DNA of 64,000 nt from Gautieria morchelliformis (Eukaryota; Basidiomycota; Agaricomycetes; Gomphales; Gomphaceae), in assembly GCA_015179125.1 (NCBI GenBank), contig WHVA01000129.1:1-64000 (forward strand), given 5' to 3'. Below, piece after piece: positions 46,188-57,898 of the stretch; within the stretch, counting starts at the first letter, position 1; each line of letters begins with the position of its first letter. A program made the translations under genes and the position numbers. Under the pieces are notes generated by a model, which had not been told where the DNA came from, did no database searches, and was given only the letters and a program-made list of their open reading frames with translations.

Positions 46188-47095
46188 ATGTTTCTTTTTT
46201 TTCTCTTTTTCGTTCTCTTCACGGCCGGTCTTGCCACTGCTGCTCCTACTCCTCGTGGCACAGGTCAATGGTTCACCGTGGAATGGGATGCTCCAGAGTT
46301 TACGGCCATGTCTGGTGGGTACCGGTACCAGTTCAACGCCAGCCATTCAAATCATAATCTTGCTTCCAGGCGACTTTGTGATTCCTAACTTGCCAGAAAA
46401 TGGTGGAATCCCTTCAGTATGGCCAGGACTTCAGGGTGACATCGGCGTCCTGCAAGCCGAGTTGAATGGCCAGTAAGTATGCCGTGTTTCCACCGTCGTC
46501 TATAATGAGCTCATCCCTCCAGATCTGGCGCTTGGACCCTTGGGACTAGGTGTGTAGATCCCCGTGTCTTCAATTATCAATAATTTACCCGCCCACCTCC
46601 AGCTTCTACGGCTTGGCGGAACCCTCGCTTGGTTCGCGATTCCCCGTCTCTCCAGGTGACATGGTGCACTTTTCGTTCATGCGAAATGCTACCTCTGGGT
46701 TATGGGTGTGCACACTCACTGGCACGCACAATACTGAGCAGACGGTTTCCCTCCCTGCTGAAAACCTCAACCGTGCCATATTTGCAGTTGGTGAGTCGTC
46801 TTTGATAATACCTGAAGACATTCTGACCAACGACAAAAGATGTCACTGATGTCCCACATGACTTCACTGTTTCATACAGTAATGTCGTCATTACTGCCGC
46901 CTCCACCGCTATCGATTGGTGTGGCACCACCGCTTCTAACGGGTACGGCGCAGGGGCTGAAGTGGGTGTATTGACTCTATGTGCTGTTAGTTTGCTTAAC
47001 CTCATCATGAACTTCAGGGCTATACTGTGACAAACGCGACTGCCGAAGGCACCACATGCCGCATTGGACAAATCATCTTACCTGGGACTGCGTGA
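46188..47095 (+). CDS. Secreted beta-sandwich protein, concanavalin A-like or peptidase G1-like
   Basis: Six exons: 46188-46314, 46370-46472, 46523-46549, 46603-46790, 46840-46961 and 47018-47095; 214 residues. It begins with a hydrophobic signal peptide (MFLFFLFFVLFTAGLATAAP). The mature part has GIPSVWPGLQGDIGVLQAEL, FPVSPGDMVHFSFM, a tryptophan/cysteine-bearing strand GLWVCTLTGTHN and TAIDWCGTTASNGYGAGAE. The last exon is GYTVTNATAEGTTCRIGQII. The arrangement resembles fungal secreted proteins with a jelly-roll fold, including eqolisin-type peptidases. I cannot point to a complete catalytic pair, so enzyme activity is not claimed. Exon phases agree at all five introns. Confidence 0.65.
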
Positions 47096-47099
47096 ACTT

Positions 47100-48150
47100 A
47101 TAATCGTCTTCATGCTCCCCGCCGGTTCTTTTTACTCGCACACACCGTCTGTCCCGACGCCAGCTTCTATACTGTCAATACCCTTCGTACAAGTTTTCAA
47201 TACCCCTCGTACAAGTTACCCGCGGTTGGAGCGAGATGTCGCCATTCCTTTCATTGTTCGGATCCCCCAAATCAAACCCAATATTTCCCGTCTCCCGTCT
47301 CTCTTTCTCGACTCGGATTCTCCTTAGGCTCAACGCCACTCACAGTCTTTGCTAGGTCACATTTCTGATTTCGTTTCAATTACATCCCATGGCTGGAAAA
47401 ACAGGGGCATGTAAGTTGTTCCACCGTTTACGCTCGTTCTACCCCGTCCCCTGCTCGCCTGGTTCGATCATATGACGTCGGACGTTTGTTGTTTGTGTTC
47501 TTTGGCGTGCTGTTCTCAGTCTATCAGCGATACCAGTGTCGCACGCTGTCTTTACTCTCTCTGGGATATACCAATTATGAGTTTGCTGTTGCTTCGTCGG
47601 TTGTGTTCGGCATGACGAGTCTTTCTGGCATTTCATCTTGCTTTCCGGGGTGTCTCTACTAGTAAGCCATAAGTCTGCTACGCAGTTTCACCGCGGGTCG
47701 CTCAAAATTCCAGAGGTAAATATTTTGGAGAAATTCAATGTTTCTCCGGATCATCTATTACATTTACACCAAATAGCTACCAATTTGTATACTTAATTGT
47801 CAGTGTTTCGGTTGCGTACCTCATAAGTAAATATCAACTTTGCCAGCTTTTGAATTTAATATATTTCCAGTACTCCGGCGCCGGTGCCCCGGAAGGCATT
47901 GACCCATCGGCCTGGCGTTGGCCGGATCAGTACTTACTGTAATTGGGTTTTTGCCGATCACAAACAATTCTTGAAATTGTTTCACCTAAGTATGCTGCTA
48001 CATGTTACATGTTGCTGATCTGACGGGACTCGGAATTGCCATGATGGACCGGCAAAAAATACCCGAATGTGATCAGCAGTAACGTGACCGTGTGAAAAAT
48101 GGTCCGCAAGGCGAAGTTTACCTCGTCACCTTACTCTACTGTTCATATCA
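47100..48150. other. Intergenic, no gene recognised
   Basis: Short open frames only, e.g. minus 47636-47439, without domain content. Confidence 0.4.
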
Positions 48151-48153
48151 GCC

Positions 48154-49891
48154 ATGTCTGAGGACTTGGACGACTTAACAACATCACAGAGGGAGGCTTT
48201 AGGCCAGTTGCAAGCTATCACGAATGGCGCTGACATCCCGAGTGAGATAGCTATCTTGGCCAGTGTCAACTGGGACGTACAGGTAGGTGCCACCTACATC
48301 CTACCTACGCACATTCCAACGCGTTTCTTTACAAGCGAGCAGCGGAGGCCATATTTGATTCGCAGACATCTACCACCCAGCCAAAATTGGAACAAATGCA
48401 GATTGATGATTCCACCCAGGGGTTACCGCCACCCAACCGGACACATGTTTGTACATTATAATACATCACGCTGACCTCTCTCATTCTCTTACTACCAAGA
48501 CTCCCATCGCTCCCATCGCTCGAATAGGACTGAACCTCGTTTCCCTTGCCACATTTCCTATCTCGCTGTCCTTCAGTGTCCTATCTCACCTCTTTCACTT
48601 TATATTCCGCATCCTCCGCATCCCATTACCACGCCTCAGCTCAACTAATATTTCCTTCAACCTCTCCACTATCTTGGGTCGCTCCTCTCACCCACGCACT
48701 CACCACCCCAATGACCCCGCTAGCGTTGCTGATCGGTTCGTGCGCGAGCTCGAAGATGAGACTGGTGCAATGACCGTAAGCCGTGCGCGTGCGTCACGCC
48801 GCGAAGACGAACCGGGGCCTTCAATCCTCGCAGCGGGACAAGATGTCCTTGTTGACCCAAAAAGGAAACTATTGCCTGATTTTTGGTTAGGAAGCTATGA
48901 GAGCGCCTTAGACGCCGCTAAACGCGAGGCGCGGGTGCTCTGTGTCGTGTTGTTAAGTGACGAGCATGACGACACGCCTGGGTTCAGAAGGAATGTGCTG
49001 ACTGACCCTGAGCTAGTGCGCGTACTTACGGAAAATGAGTTCATCGTTTGGGCAGGTGAAACAAGAGAAAGCGAAGCATACCAAGGTGAGTCAGGTCATT
49101 TATCTTGTACAGGTGTTTACAGTTCGTCTGTAGCTTCGATGAAACTCACTGCTACTACTTACCCTTTCGTCGCCTTTATCTCCCTGCAGCCGCGCGTTCG
49201 TTCAACTTCCTCCGCACCGTCAAATCCCTCCCTCGCCATCCTCTCCCGACATTCGGGATGTACTGCCGAGACACTTGTCACACATATTACTGAAACTATC
49301 CTTCCACGTATGACACCCTTTCTCGGTCGTCTCCAGGCTCAGTCCCGCGCAAGGGAGACAGATCGCCTTTTGCGGCTTGAGCAGGATAATGCATTTCATG
49401 CATCGGAGCGTGCAGATGCAGAACGCATCCTTCGACGTCGGGCAGAAGAAGCTGAACAGATCGCGCGAGAAGAAGCGATGAGGCGAGCTGAGCGCGAAAA
49501 GAAGAACCAGGACGAACTGAAAGGACGGTGGCGGAGGTGGGCCCATAGTCGGTTAAGCGACGAGCCATCCGGTGGTGTAAGAATCGGCGTTAAGCTCCCT
49601 GATGGTCGAAGAGCCATCAGGCGATTCGATGAGTCTGACAGTCTCGAAGTACTCTACACGTTTGTAGATGGTAAGCTATATCCTATTGACAGGGATGAGC
49701 CGGGAGAGGTCAGCGAGCCACAGGATTACGTTCATGAATGGGAGTTCAAATTGGCGGTAGCATTTCCGAGGACGGAGGTTCCATGCTTACCTGGGCGCAA
49801 GGTAGGCGACGTAGACGCGTTAAAAGGCGGGGCCAATCTCGTCGTAGAGGGTTTTGCTCGGGGAGAAGAGAGCGACGAAAGTGACGAGTAA
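48154..49891 (+). CDS. UBX2: UBX-domain ERAD adaptor, Ubx2/FAF2 (UBXD8)-like
   Basis: Exons 48154-48282, 48336-48446, 48500-49085 and 49134-49891 give 527 residues. N to C: UBA-like domain (TSQREALGQLQAITNGADIP...NWDVQ), a hydrophobic hairpin near residues 83-118 (LVSLATFPISLSFSVLSHLF), a UAS thioredoxin-like domain (LPDFWLGSYESALDAAKREA, later HITETILPRM), a charged coiled coil, and a C-terminal UBX domain (GVRIGVKLPDGRRAIRRFDE). This order is that of Ubx2/FAF2, which sits in the ER or lipid-droplet membrane and recruits Cdc48/p97 to ubiquitinated substrates. The third intron is 48 nt, a multiple of three without a stop, so a retained form would also be open (plus 16 residues). Confidence 0.88.
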
Positions 49892-50206
49892 TATTTCATT
49901 AAAGCCCTTTGGTGTGTACAATGATTTATTTGGACATTGGTTGTTAGCCCTGTCGAGGTTGGTTTCCTACACTTTCTTACATTGCTAGTCTTGCCGAGTG
50001 AGGTCACCTCCAAAGTCCATCCTATACCTTGATGTAGACTATTCTATTCATGCATATGGCAGGCACTTCAGGAAAAGTTGGTATACCACGTTGTCATTGC
50101 ACATCTAGCTAGGTTTACTGCAGAAGACGAATTCCTAATCCAAGTCTTCTCTGGGATAATAAGATCACGTCCTGCCGACAATGTACAACAAACAAATATT
50201 AACTGA
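49892..50206. other. Convergent intergenic region
   Basis: Lies between the stop codons of UBX2 (plus) and the GST gene (minus). No gene. Polyadenylation signals for both are expected here but not clear. Confidence 0.5.
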
Positions 50207-51131
50207 TCAGTGAGCCGTCGCTAGTTTTGCGTACGCCTTCTCGACGCTGGGCAGCGCCTGTATCCTCTTGAAATAAGCTTGTACCTTGGGGAATTTGGAT
50301 AAATCCAATTTAGCAACCTCGTAAAGGAGGATCCCTGCGGCAGTATCAGATAGTCCAACGGGAAGATGAATTCAGGCACGAACAAGGGTAGAAGGCCATA
50401 TCTAGATTATAATACGGCGAAATCAGGATGGGTATGAGGATCGGTGGATGTAAGTTTTACGTACCAGCAACAGTAAAGCGCTTCAGGGCAAGCCAATCAC
50501 CCTCGCCTTCAAGACGCTTCTCTAGCACGCCGTATATCCTGTAAGCCTCGTTTTGATACCGTTCGAGGACAGATGGATGCAAGTCTTTGACGGGGTGATA
50601 ATGGATGAACCAGTTTGCCTGTCCCTGAGTTGGTCCAAGTCCAGAAACCTATAATCAATGCTGTTAGCTTGAGATGTCTCTTCGGCGACACATCTTACCT
50701 GATAAAATAGCCATTCATAAACCTGGGCTCGCTCATTGATATCCTTCCCAACAAACTTTCCAGCCTTGTCGAATCGTTCAGCCAGGTAGAGCAAAATCGC
50801 CCCTGATTCCCACACAATCTTGTCGTTATTGCTGTGGTCGATAATGGCAGGAATGCGGCCATTCCTGACAGCGTCCATGATAAGTTCAGCTTTGCTTTCA
50901 ACATTTGAGACAAAACGCGTACGGATTAATTTTTAAGTATGCCGGGTTCTTCACCCCATCCGGGCCATCGCCAAAGACCTGCTGTACTCAGCGGGCGCTT
51001 CATCCTCTTTAGTAGGCAGTGCCTACCTTATTCTCAACAGCATACTCAATGCCGAGCTCTTCGAGAAGGATCGCGACCTTGGGAGGGTTAGGAGTTTTCC
51101 CGTGTACGAATAATGTAATCTGAGGGGCCAT
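50207..51131 (-). CDS. Glutathione S-transferase
   Basis: Six exons: 51027-51131, 50923-50978, 50699-50864, 50465-50648, 50384-50401 (18 nt) and 50207-50334; 218 residues, the usual length. The N-terminal thioredoxin-like domain begins MAPQITLFVHGKTPNPPKVA and has the conserved INPNGRIPAIIDH and ESGAILLYLAERF. The helical C-terminal domain has GLGPTQGQANWFIHYHPV and ends LDLSKFPKVQAYFKRIQALP. This fits the fungal Ure2p-like class. It conjugates glutathione to electrophiles or reduces peroxides. The 18-nt exon is needed to join VADMAFYP to WILLYEVAK; skipping it shifts the frame. TATATATA at 51167-51174 lies just upstream of the start. Confidence 0.9.
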
Positions 51132-51166
51132 TGCTGATTCTGCCCAGATGAAAACAGCCAGTGCAG

Positions 51167-51174
51167 TATATATA
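51167..51174 (-). promoter_or_regulatory. Possible TATA box of the GST gene
   Basis: TATATATA about 36 bp before the ATG on the minus strand. It would give a very short leader, so it may be coincidental. Confidence 0.3.
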
Positions 51175-53313
51175 TGCGCGTTGCGAGATTAAAGTGCTTG
51201 CTCATCCAAGGTTATTATTCATCATATGCTGACTATATGGTATGCATTAAGGTTAGCCGTAGCGTGCATCTGAAAGATTGGTAAAGAACCATCAAAGAGT
51301 GAGTAAGCTAGCTCCCATGTCATGCGTCACCGCGGCAACCAGGCCCTGGAGCGTGGCGAACCATGACTGCTCGATTCTTAGTTCGGCTCGATCGGTTCGT
51401 TCGCGCATCAAAATTTTCGAGTCCGACCGTGAACGAGGGGGGCAGTTCGTTACCCCCAGTGGAAATCGGCTCGAATTAGGGCTGCGCGTAGCTGTAAATA
51501 CCGGTATTGAAATAGAAAGTCGGGGTTAAATCTGCAGGTACCTGTGACGCACCGATGCATGAAAATACTTTTTTACAAAACTCAGTTGCTTCCGGTTCAG
51601 CACCGCCACCAACCGATACCGGAATGCCTTCGCCCTATTTTGCATGAAGAGATAGCTCTAATCTAGTTTACAAAACCTAGCTGCTTCCGGTTCAGATCCG
51701 CCACCAACCGATACCGGTACATCTGCTTGACAGCTTTGCTCAACTTTTTCTGGACCTACTCGCATCTCGTTGTTACTCCATTTCCCATATCTGCGCGCGC
51801 AATCACATCTGCATTCTGCCATTTTAACCTGATTTCCAGTTGCTGCGCGTTCACGTCAACGCACGATTTTCCATTTCCATGATTTCGGGTGCGAGTTTTT
51901 CGTTTTTCGTTTTCTGCAAACGCACATAATCTTTTTATTTTTCTACGCACAGACACGCGACGTGTGGCCGGCGCTATTTTTTCTTCAGGTTTTTCGACAT
52001 TCGCTCTCTCCACCTTCCACGCACACCCGAGCGTGTTTTATTCCTAAGTCGACCTACGGCTCGACTAACGATTTATTGGACTTACCATGCTATTCTTAAG
52101 AGTTAGGAAGGGAGAGGCGTGCGGGGAGGGTTCAGGACCCGCGAAGGGTGCTCCGGATGTAGCGTAGCTCGACTACGCAGATACGCATCGGGTCCTGAAC
52201 GTGGCAGCTGCTCTTCACCAGGCCACGCTCCTGTACCGACTGGAAGACGTCTCCCAAGGGGTCCCGTGTTTCAGTTCACGCCGGTACGTGCGACTCGACG
52301 TGCTGGGGGCGCGTGCACGGTTGGTCTCGGCGTGGGAGGAGGACATGCGATGAGTCTGTCTCTCTGACCATGGTGGTGCACGTCGAGGACTCGGGTGCGT
52401 GCGGATGCGATGCGCGACCGGCGTAGCGCCTGAGGGAATCCTGGAACCCATCGGGAGGGCTTCCAGGGGCGGATGCACATCTCCCATTGCACATTTGAGT
52501 CGTTGCCGCTTTTCCGGCCTGAGTGGGAGGCTGGACGCGCGATCGGCGGTTGTGGTGGCGTCGGCGATGGGCGTGCGACGTGCTTGCTATGCGCGACTTC
52601 TGGGGCATCGCTGTCCATCCCCCCATAGCGCTTTGAGGCGCGTAGACGGGGGAGACGGGGCCGGTACCACATCGGCCCTATCCCTGTCTTCCTCTTCAAC
52701 ACGCATCCTTGGCGGCGCCTTCGTGTCGTCAGCTCCGCGTGTGCGACGTGGGCATTTTCGGTCCGTATTGGCCATGAGAATACGCGTGGGCGCGGACTGC
52801 GGAGGGCAAGAAGCGAGGCGGTTAAGGAGGTGCCACCGATCCGTGAGGATTGCTTCGTCTCTCCTTGGCCCCACACCGCTGCTGTTGCTCCCGCTTTTCT
52901 GACGGTGTCTCCGTTCCTTGCCGCAGGCCTGTGCACCAAACCACCGTCCATCCGGACCGTGCCTTCGGCTTGCGTACGTCGCGTCCGTCGCTGGGTTCCG
53001 TCATGGGTCACACGAGCGTGTATGTGTTCCCTGTCCACTCTCACCGCTTCGCGCTCTTTTCCGAGTCGTAGGCGGCGCTGCGGGTAGACACGAACGCGCG
53101 TGGGGGATCTGCGCGCTGGGAATCGCCTACATGGGGTCGGACGCTGCGGCGGGGGGCGTCGATAACGAGCGCAGGACATGACACGTCACCCACAACGTCA
53201 GGGGTGCAGCTGTCCGACTCCTGCAGCCCTCACCGCTTGTTGTAGTGTCGATCCGCGTCCCTGAATGCGCCTGCTCCACTCGACTCATCTAACGGTTTGC
53301 TGCAGATCGTCGG

Positions 53314-53770
53314 TATGGCTACACAACAACTCTTGGTGGAATCACGCAACACTGCTTTCCTTGCAGTCGAATATCAACTCCAAACATTGGGGTAAGTGGT
53401 GATATATATGACTTCTCCAGAATCTGTCAACTCACACGCATATACACAGCAAATCTTATGCCCTACTCTTGGCTCGAATCCCCTCCCATGCCAGCACCAT
53501 CTCCCACGCCGCTTCGCTGGATAACGAAGGCCAGCTAACCGCCACTACAAGCCGAAACGAACTATACAGCAAAGAAAACGATGATGCAACGTATTACCCC
53601 AGCAAACATCCAATTCACCGCAGTAAGGAGTATTCATTCATCTACTAAGCATAACGATTATTTGACATTTTCGGCTGCTCAGGAACTTGTTCTCTATTAA
53701 CTATTGCCTTGCCAATCAGGAAGCGAAGGGCAGGTCAACGAGGGGTGGCGTCAAAGAAGCATTCACGAAG
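53314..53770 (+). pseudogene. Gene-like exons inside the transposon
   Basis: An ATG at 53314 reads MATQQLLVESRNTAFLAVEY, followed by a GT-AG intron ending TACACAG at 53450. It continues in frame through KSYALLLARIPSHASTISHA to YYPSKHPIHRSKE. A further exon-like piece near 53720-53793 reads KGRSTRGGVKEAF and ends at AAGGAG|GTGAGT. The codon pattern and splice signals suggest a captured, partial cellular gene. I do not recognise the protein. Confidence 0.4.
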
Positions 53771-53984
53771 CTCTCAGAAGCAGAGAAGGAGGTGAGTTAA
53801 AAGCCTTATTCTGTTATGCCAGTGTCTCATCTAGGTACAGTTCTACAGTGAACCCAGCAAAACGAACAAGTCACGCAAGATATCGCCCATCAAACACTCA
53901 CTTCGCATTACATTGGTGTGTATATCTCTCATTTTATTGTGTTGCTTCTCATTTGTTTCAGTCTTTTCTTTCTAGCCATTGGAC

Positions 53985-54150
53985 GTGGTACGGGTGGACG
54001 CAGAGCGGAGGGATCGGTTCCGGGACGCGCGGTGCAGGCGGATGCAGAGCGGAGGGATCGGTGCTGGGGCGCGGGGTACAGGTGGAGGACCGGGAATCGG
54101 TTCTGGGGCACGCGGTGCAGGTGGACGCAGAGCATGGAGGGATCGGTTGT
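53985..54150. repeat. GC-rich minisatellite in the transposon
   Basis: About four units of 42-45 bp built on GCAGAGCGGAGGGATCGGTT followed by CCGGGACGCGCGGTGCAGG-type sequence, each slightly different. Confidence 0.65.
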
Positions 54151-54391
54151 GTACATGTACCAGCGGTTGTACACATACGGCAATACAGAAAAAATCGGTT
54201 TTATTCTGCTATCTACCGGGGAGAACATCGCTACACATCTCACAGCGACTCTGAGCATCTCTCAGCCGAACAAAATATCGGTTATAGTTCCATTTCTCGG
54301 TTTGTGGCGGTTCTCACATGTAGCGCTTATTTTACAGATATTTACAGCTACGCGCAGCCCTAATTCGAGCCGATTTCCACTGGGCGTTACC

Positions 54392-55270
54392 TGGCACCTT
54401 CGCATTATAATTATCGACTGGCCACTTCGTGCGCGTGTGCATGAGGCTGAGGAGCAAGAAGGAATACCACAAAATGGTTTAAAGAGGGATCCTCCTGGCT
54501 GCGGGGGCTCAACAGCCAATTCTCGAATTGCAGGAGACCTTGATGACGTGTTACATAAATGACCTGCTTAGTATTCCTCATTGGTTGCTGGCAAACGGAA
54601 GAGCGTGGTACTGTAGCACCAAAAGAGGTGAAGTCTTCGAGTCCGGCCACTAGACGTTGCCGAAATACCCAGTTTAGGTCGGATTTGTCAATGTAGGCTC
54701 CGCTAATGCCGCATACTGAGTGCCTCAGTTCTTACAGTCCGGCTCGTTGCAAAAAAACTCCGACCGACCTTTTGCACAAACGAACCGAACTAAGAATTGA
54801 GCCTTATGGATAAGCTGGTACTGCCATTACAGAAAGTACTTTTTTTTTGTAAGTACTATCGGATCAGGTTGAAAATACGCTCGCATCTGACCGTGACATG
54901 CGGCACCTCAGAGTTACCCCTTGTCAGCTTACTACCTCATCATTCAGCAGTTTAGCTACAAAATGGACCACTTTTTCATGAAAATTGAATAAGTTTTGAG
55001 CTGCTGCAGAATTAAAATCCGTCAAGATGTCAGAAATACTTAGTGGTTGACAGGTCTACTTCCCAGCCACACCTGCACAATTTCTGATTTTTTGGTTTTA
55101 TAATCTTGTTAAAGGGTCCATAGCCTTCAATTCTAGCTACTGAGATTGACATCAGGCGTAGTGTGGCTACTAGGGAAGGGGCTGTTGTCCGATAGTAAAG
55201 GCCAGCCATAAGAATCAGAAGTGACTCTCCGATTCAACGTGCCTGGATGACCAATCGAATCTTACATTCA
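54392..55270. other. Intergenic with a possible outer transposon end
   Basis: Around 54785-54805 the sequence CCGAACTAAGAATTGAGC is the complement of GCTCGATTCTTAGTTCGG at 51371-51388 apart from one base, so an older inverted repeat encloses the 2930-bp element. No gene recognised. Confidence 0.4.
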
Positions 55271-55275
55271 CCATT

Positions 55276-56990
55276 TCACGCTAATTCAACTAGGGAGGGA
55301 TCCGCCGCAAATTCAACCAGGAATATCTTTGTCTCTGCGAGGACAACCATACGCCCGGGCCCAGCAAAAATGTGATTAGATGAAGTTGTGCCGAGGAATA
55401 TCTTTCCCAGAAGAACCCCGGAGGTGTTGAACACCTGTCTCGTGGATTGTCATTTTAGCGACTGAAACAGCTCCCCAACAAAGGAAAAAACAGACCTGAA
55501 CGCCATCACCACATGAAGCATATACGTTGCCGTTGCTGTCCACTTGAACCCCGTCCGGTACACCAGTGTCTACCCATGCGAGCACTCGACGATTGGTGAA
55601 CACTTGTGTCTTCTCATCCACATCAAAAGCATATCTAAGTGAAAGATCAGCGCCTGAACTAGAAAGTATGTACTAACATCTTACAATGTGGCAGCTTCTG
55701 TAGAGTTGAAGCCTCCTTTTACGCTTGCCCCCGTATCTGCTCTAACTCGCAGATCAGCAGATCAATATGGAGCACGGAAATCAGTCAGTCAGATACCCAC
55801 ATATACGCCACACTTCCATCCGGAGAGAATGCAATCCCATTGCACTTGTCAAAACCGTCGGCGACGACTCGTATTTGACTCGTCTTGGGGTCAAAACGGT
55901 ATACTTGATTAGGAAGCTGCAAAAGAAATAAGTTTCTCCCAGAGCTCCAGTATTTGTAATACACGTACAAGTGGTGGCGGCCTAAAATCGTTGATGAAGC
56001 CGTAACTACCTCCCATGGGTCAGTTGAGACGCAAACCAGAGCTGCAGGCTTACATGACATCAGTGAAAAATATGGCACCGCTTTTCGGGTGAATCTTCGC
56101 ATCATTGAGGGAATTGAACTGACGACCATGTATATTGTCCAGGATTGTAGTGGAATTGAAAGGAGGATTAGGATTGACGAGAGATAAACCGGGGGGGAAG
56201 CTCCCTCGCCCAGAAGTAATGAATAACAGGTTGTCCCCGAACGGTGTTCCACCGTTTACCATCTGAATTTCCGGGGTAATCGGTACCTAAAGTGGGTATT
56301 ATAATATATCAAGGGGTCTCAGCTTACAGTCCAAGATGGGTTACCTTGGTAAATGTGATATTCTGTGGTCCGGTCCCGTTGACGTCGTTCAGGTTGATCA
56401 TGGAGACTTGATTGTTGTGGTTCAGATCGCTCATTCCTAAGGGGCCCTAACGACCGAAATGTCAATTTGAACGCTGCTCTTAGTGTAAACTGAGTGAATA
56501 ACATACTCCGTCATTGCTAGCAAAGAACACTTCATTTGTTGCGGGGCTCCAGATTGGAGCCTAACATTACCGGGTTTAGAGATAGGTGCAAACACCAGAG
56601 ATCGACGTAGACATACCTCGTGTGCAAAGGCGAAATCATCACGCTCTGAAATAAGGCGCACCGAGGGATTTGATCCCAGAATATCCAGGAAACTGGAATC
56701 CCAGACTTGGAAAAACGGAGGGGTAAGGTTTGTGGGGTTCAATGGAGTGATGACATCCCGAAAACTCCCATTAGCTCCAAGAACGGCAAGCCCTGGGACA
56801 TCGATCAACTGGCCACACAGCGGTTCATTTACTGCAAGGAAACTTATGAATCAAATCTGATAGGTGCACATACCACTGTTTGAGGCGGAGGGGCATTTGT
56901 GGCTGCTGTTGAAGCATGCACGGCTTGAGACGACACCAACAGCGCAACAAGGGTTCCAGATAAACCAAGAATAGAGAAATACCGCGCCAT
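55276..56990 (-). CDS. Secreted SMP-30/gluconolactonase-like protein
   Basis: Ten exons: 56874-56990, 56617-56808, 56507-56560, 56345-56446, 56054-56286, 55969-56005, 55801-55916, 55685-55741, 55496-55634 and 55276-55434; all phases agree, 401 residues. It starts with a signal peptide (MARYFSILGLSGTLVALLVS). Beta-propeller motifs follow: SSFLDILGSNPSVRLISE, PIWSPATNEVFFASNDG, GRQFNSLNDAKIHPKSGAIF, GIAFSPDGSVAYIADTGAS and TGVPDGVQVDSNGNVYASCG. These match fungal lactonohydrolase/gluconolactonase proteins, which bind a divalent metal in the central channel and hydrolyse lactones. Asn in SLND and Asp in VPDG/NGNVY regions are plausible metal ligands. Substrate unknown. The second exon acceptor (GCCAG|TTG) was chosen because the earlier one gives an immediate stop. 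Confidence 0.85.
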
Positions 56991-57368
56991 ATTTGATGAT
57001 TGAGGAGTCGGGTTGTGGGTAAGGGTTGGAAGAGGGCAGCTTGGGCTTCCTCATCGAAGCATTCGTTGCACTTCATAAGTACTGGTTGAGTGGCCCGAAA
57101 TTGGAGCGCTTGCTAGTGTGCCAAGCCATGTGACTATGCGTGTTGCAAAGACTTCACGCGGGTAAGTGAGCAAGTCAGCTTGTGGGTGAGCCCGTGACCC
57201 AGAAACATCAGTGAGTCGGCACGAAATATAACCAGAATTCGGAGGCTGAGATCTGAGGCCTTAAGAAGACTTTGGCTTCATGCAATAATGATCCTAAGGG
57301 CTTATCTTCAGTGGTGGATGCATATGTAATTACGTACAAACGTAGACCACGGTTACAGTAATCCACAA

Positions 57369-57590
57369 TTAGCCCCCCCGAAGTTCGTGTAAGTATGCAT
57401 CGACGCCAAAGCTGAAGCAGATGACGTGGCTGCGCAATTCGTATACCTCCATTGGATGAACTTTCCGTAGAGCTAGATTCCTGGATTTGAGTGCTAGCCG
57501 ATGACAGGGAAGCGTTTTGTGGGCAATTTCTTGGTTGTTGGGCCTCCTCCCAACTTGAACTTGAAGTTCAGCAATGTCGGTGTCCAGCTA
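57369..57590 (-). pseudogene. Isolated exon-like ORF next to the viral island
   Basis: On the minus strand an acceptor-like TTTCTAG precedes a frame reading LDTDIAELQVQVGRRPNNQE through LALRKVHPMEVYELRSHV to a TAA at 57369. It looks like the last exon of a host gene whose upstream part would run into the viral junction near 57895. Not recognised. Confidence 0.3.
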
Positions 57591-57898
57591 GAAACCAAAT
57601 ATCAGTCACTGCAAGGTGAATCGTACAAATACAGGCCTCTGAGGGTCATTCGCTTGCAGACAGTTACGTAACTCATTTACACAAGATCAGTGACTAGCGT
57701 GACACGAACTTATTGCTCACCTGCCGGCACTTTTACCATCGTTTTGGCGTTACGGCTTCGAAATCGGTCCCAAACTCGACAACTGCCATACGAAGAACTA
57801 GGAGTTTAGCAATTTAGAGGAATGGAAAGTCACCCACTGAGTAGCAGTTGCATGTACCTGCGCAGCAGCGCCTGCATACATGAGAAACTCACTCAAAT

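Larger units (their letters stand above)
51455..54384. mobile_element. 2930-bp DNA transposon with 46-bp perfect terminal inverted repeats
   Basis: Both ends read CCCAGTGGAAATCGGCTCGA and continue identically to 46 bp (51455-51500 and the complement of 54339-54384). The flanks are a perfect 7-bp duplication CGTTACC (51448-51454 and 54385-54391). No transposase motif is visible, so it is probably non-autonomous. Inside are a tandem repeat near 51570-51720 (GCTTCCGGTTCAG...CCACCAACCGATACCGG twice), a GC-rich block of about 1.1 kb (52100-53240), exon-like sequence at 53314-53770 and a minisatellite at 53985-54150. The superfamily is unsettled; 7 bp is unusual. Confidence 0.85.

Noticed and set aside
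52271..53179. 302-codon minus-strand ORF in the transposon
   Set aside because: Very arginine/proline-rich, overlapped by long open frames on several other frames, as expected from GC-rich sequence; no domain and no start context.
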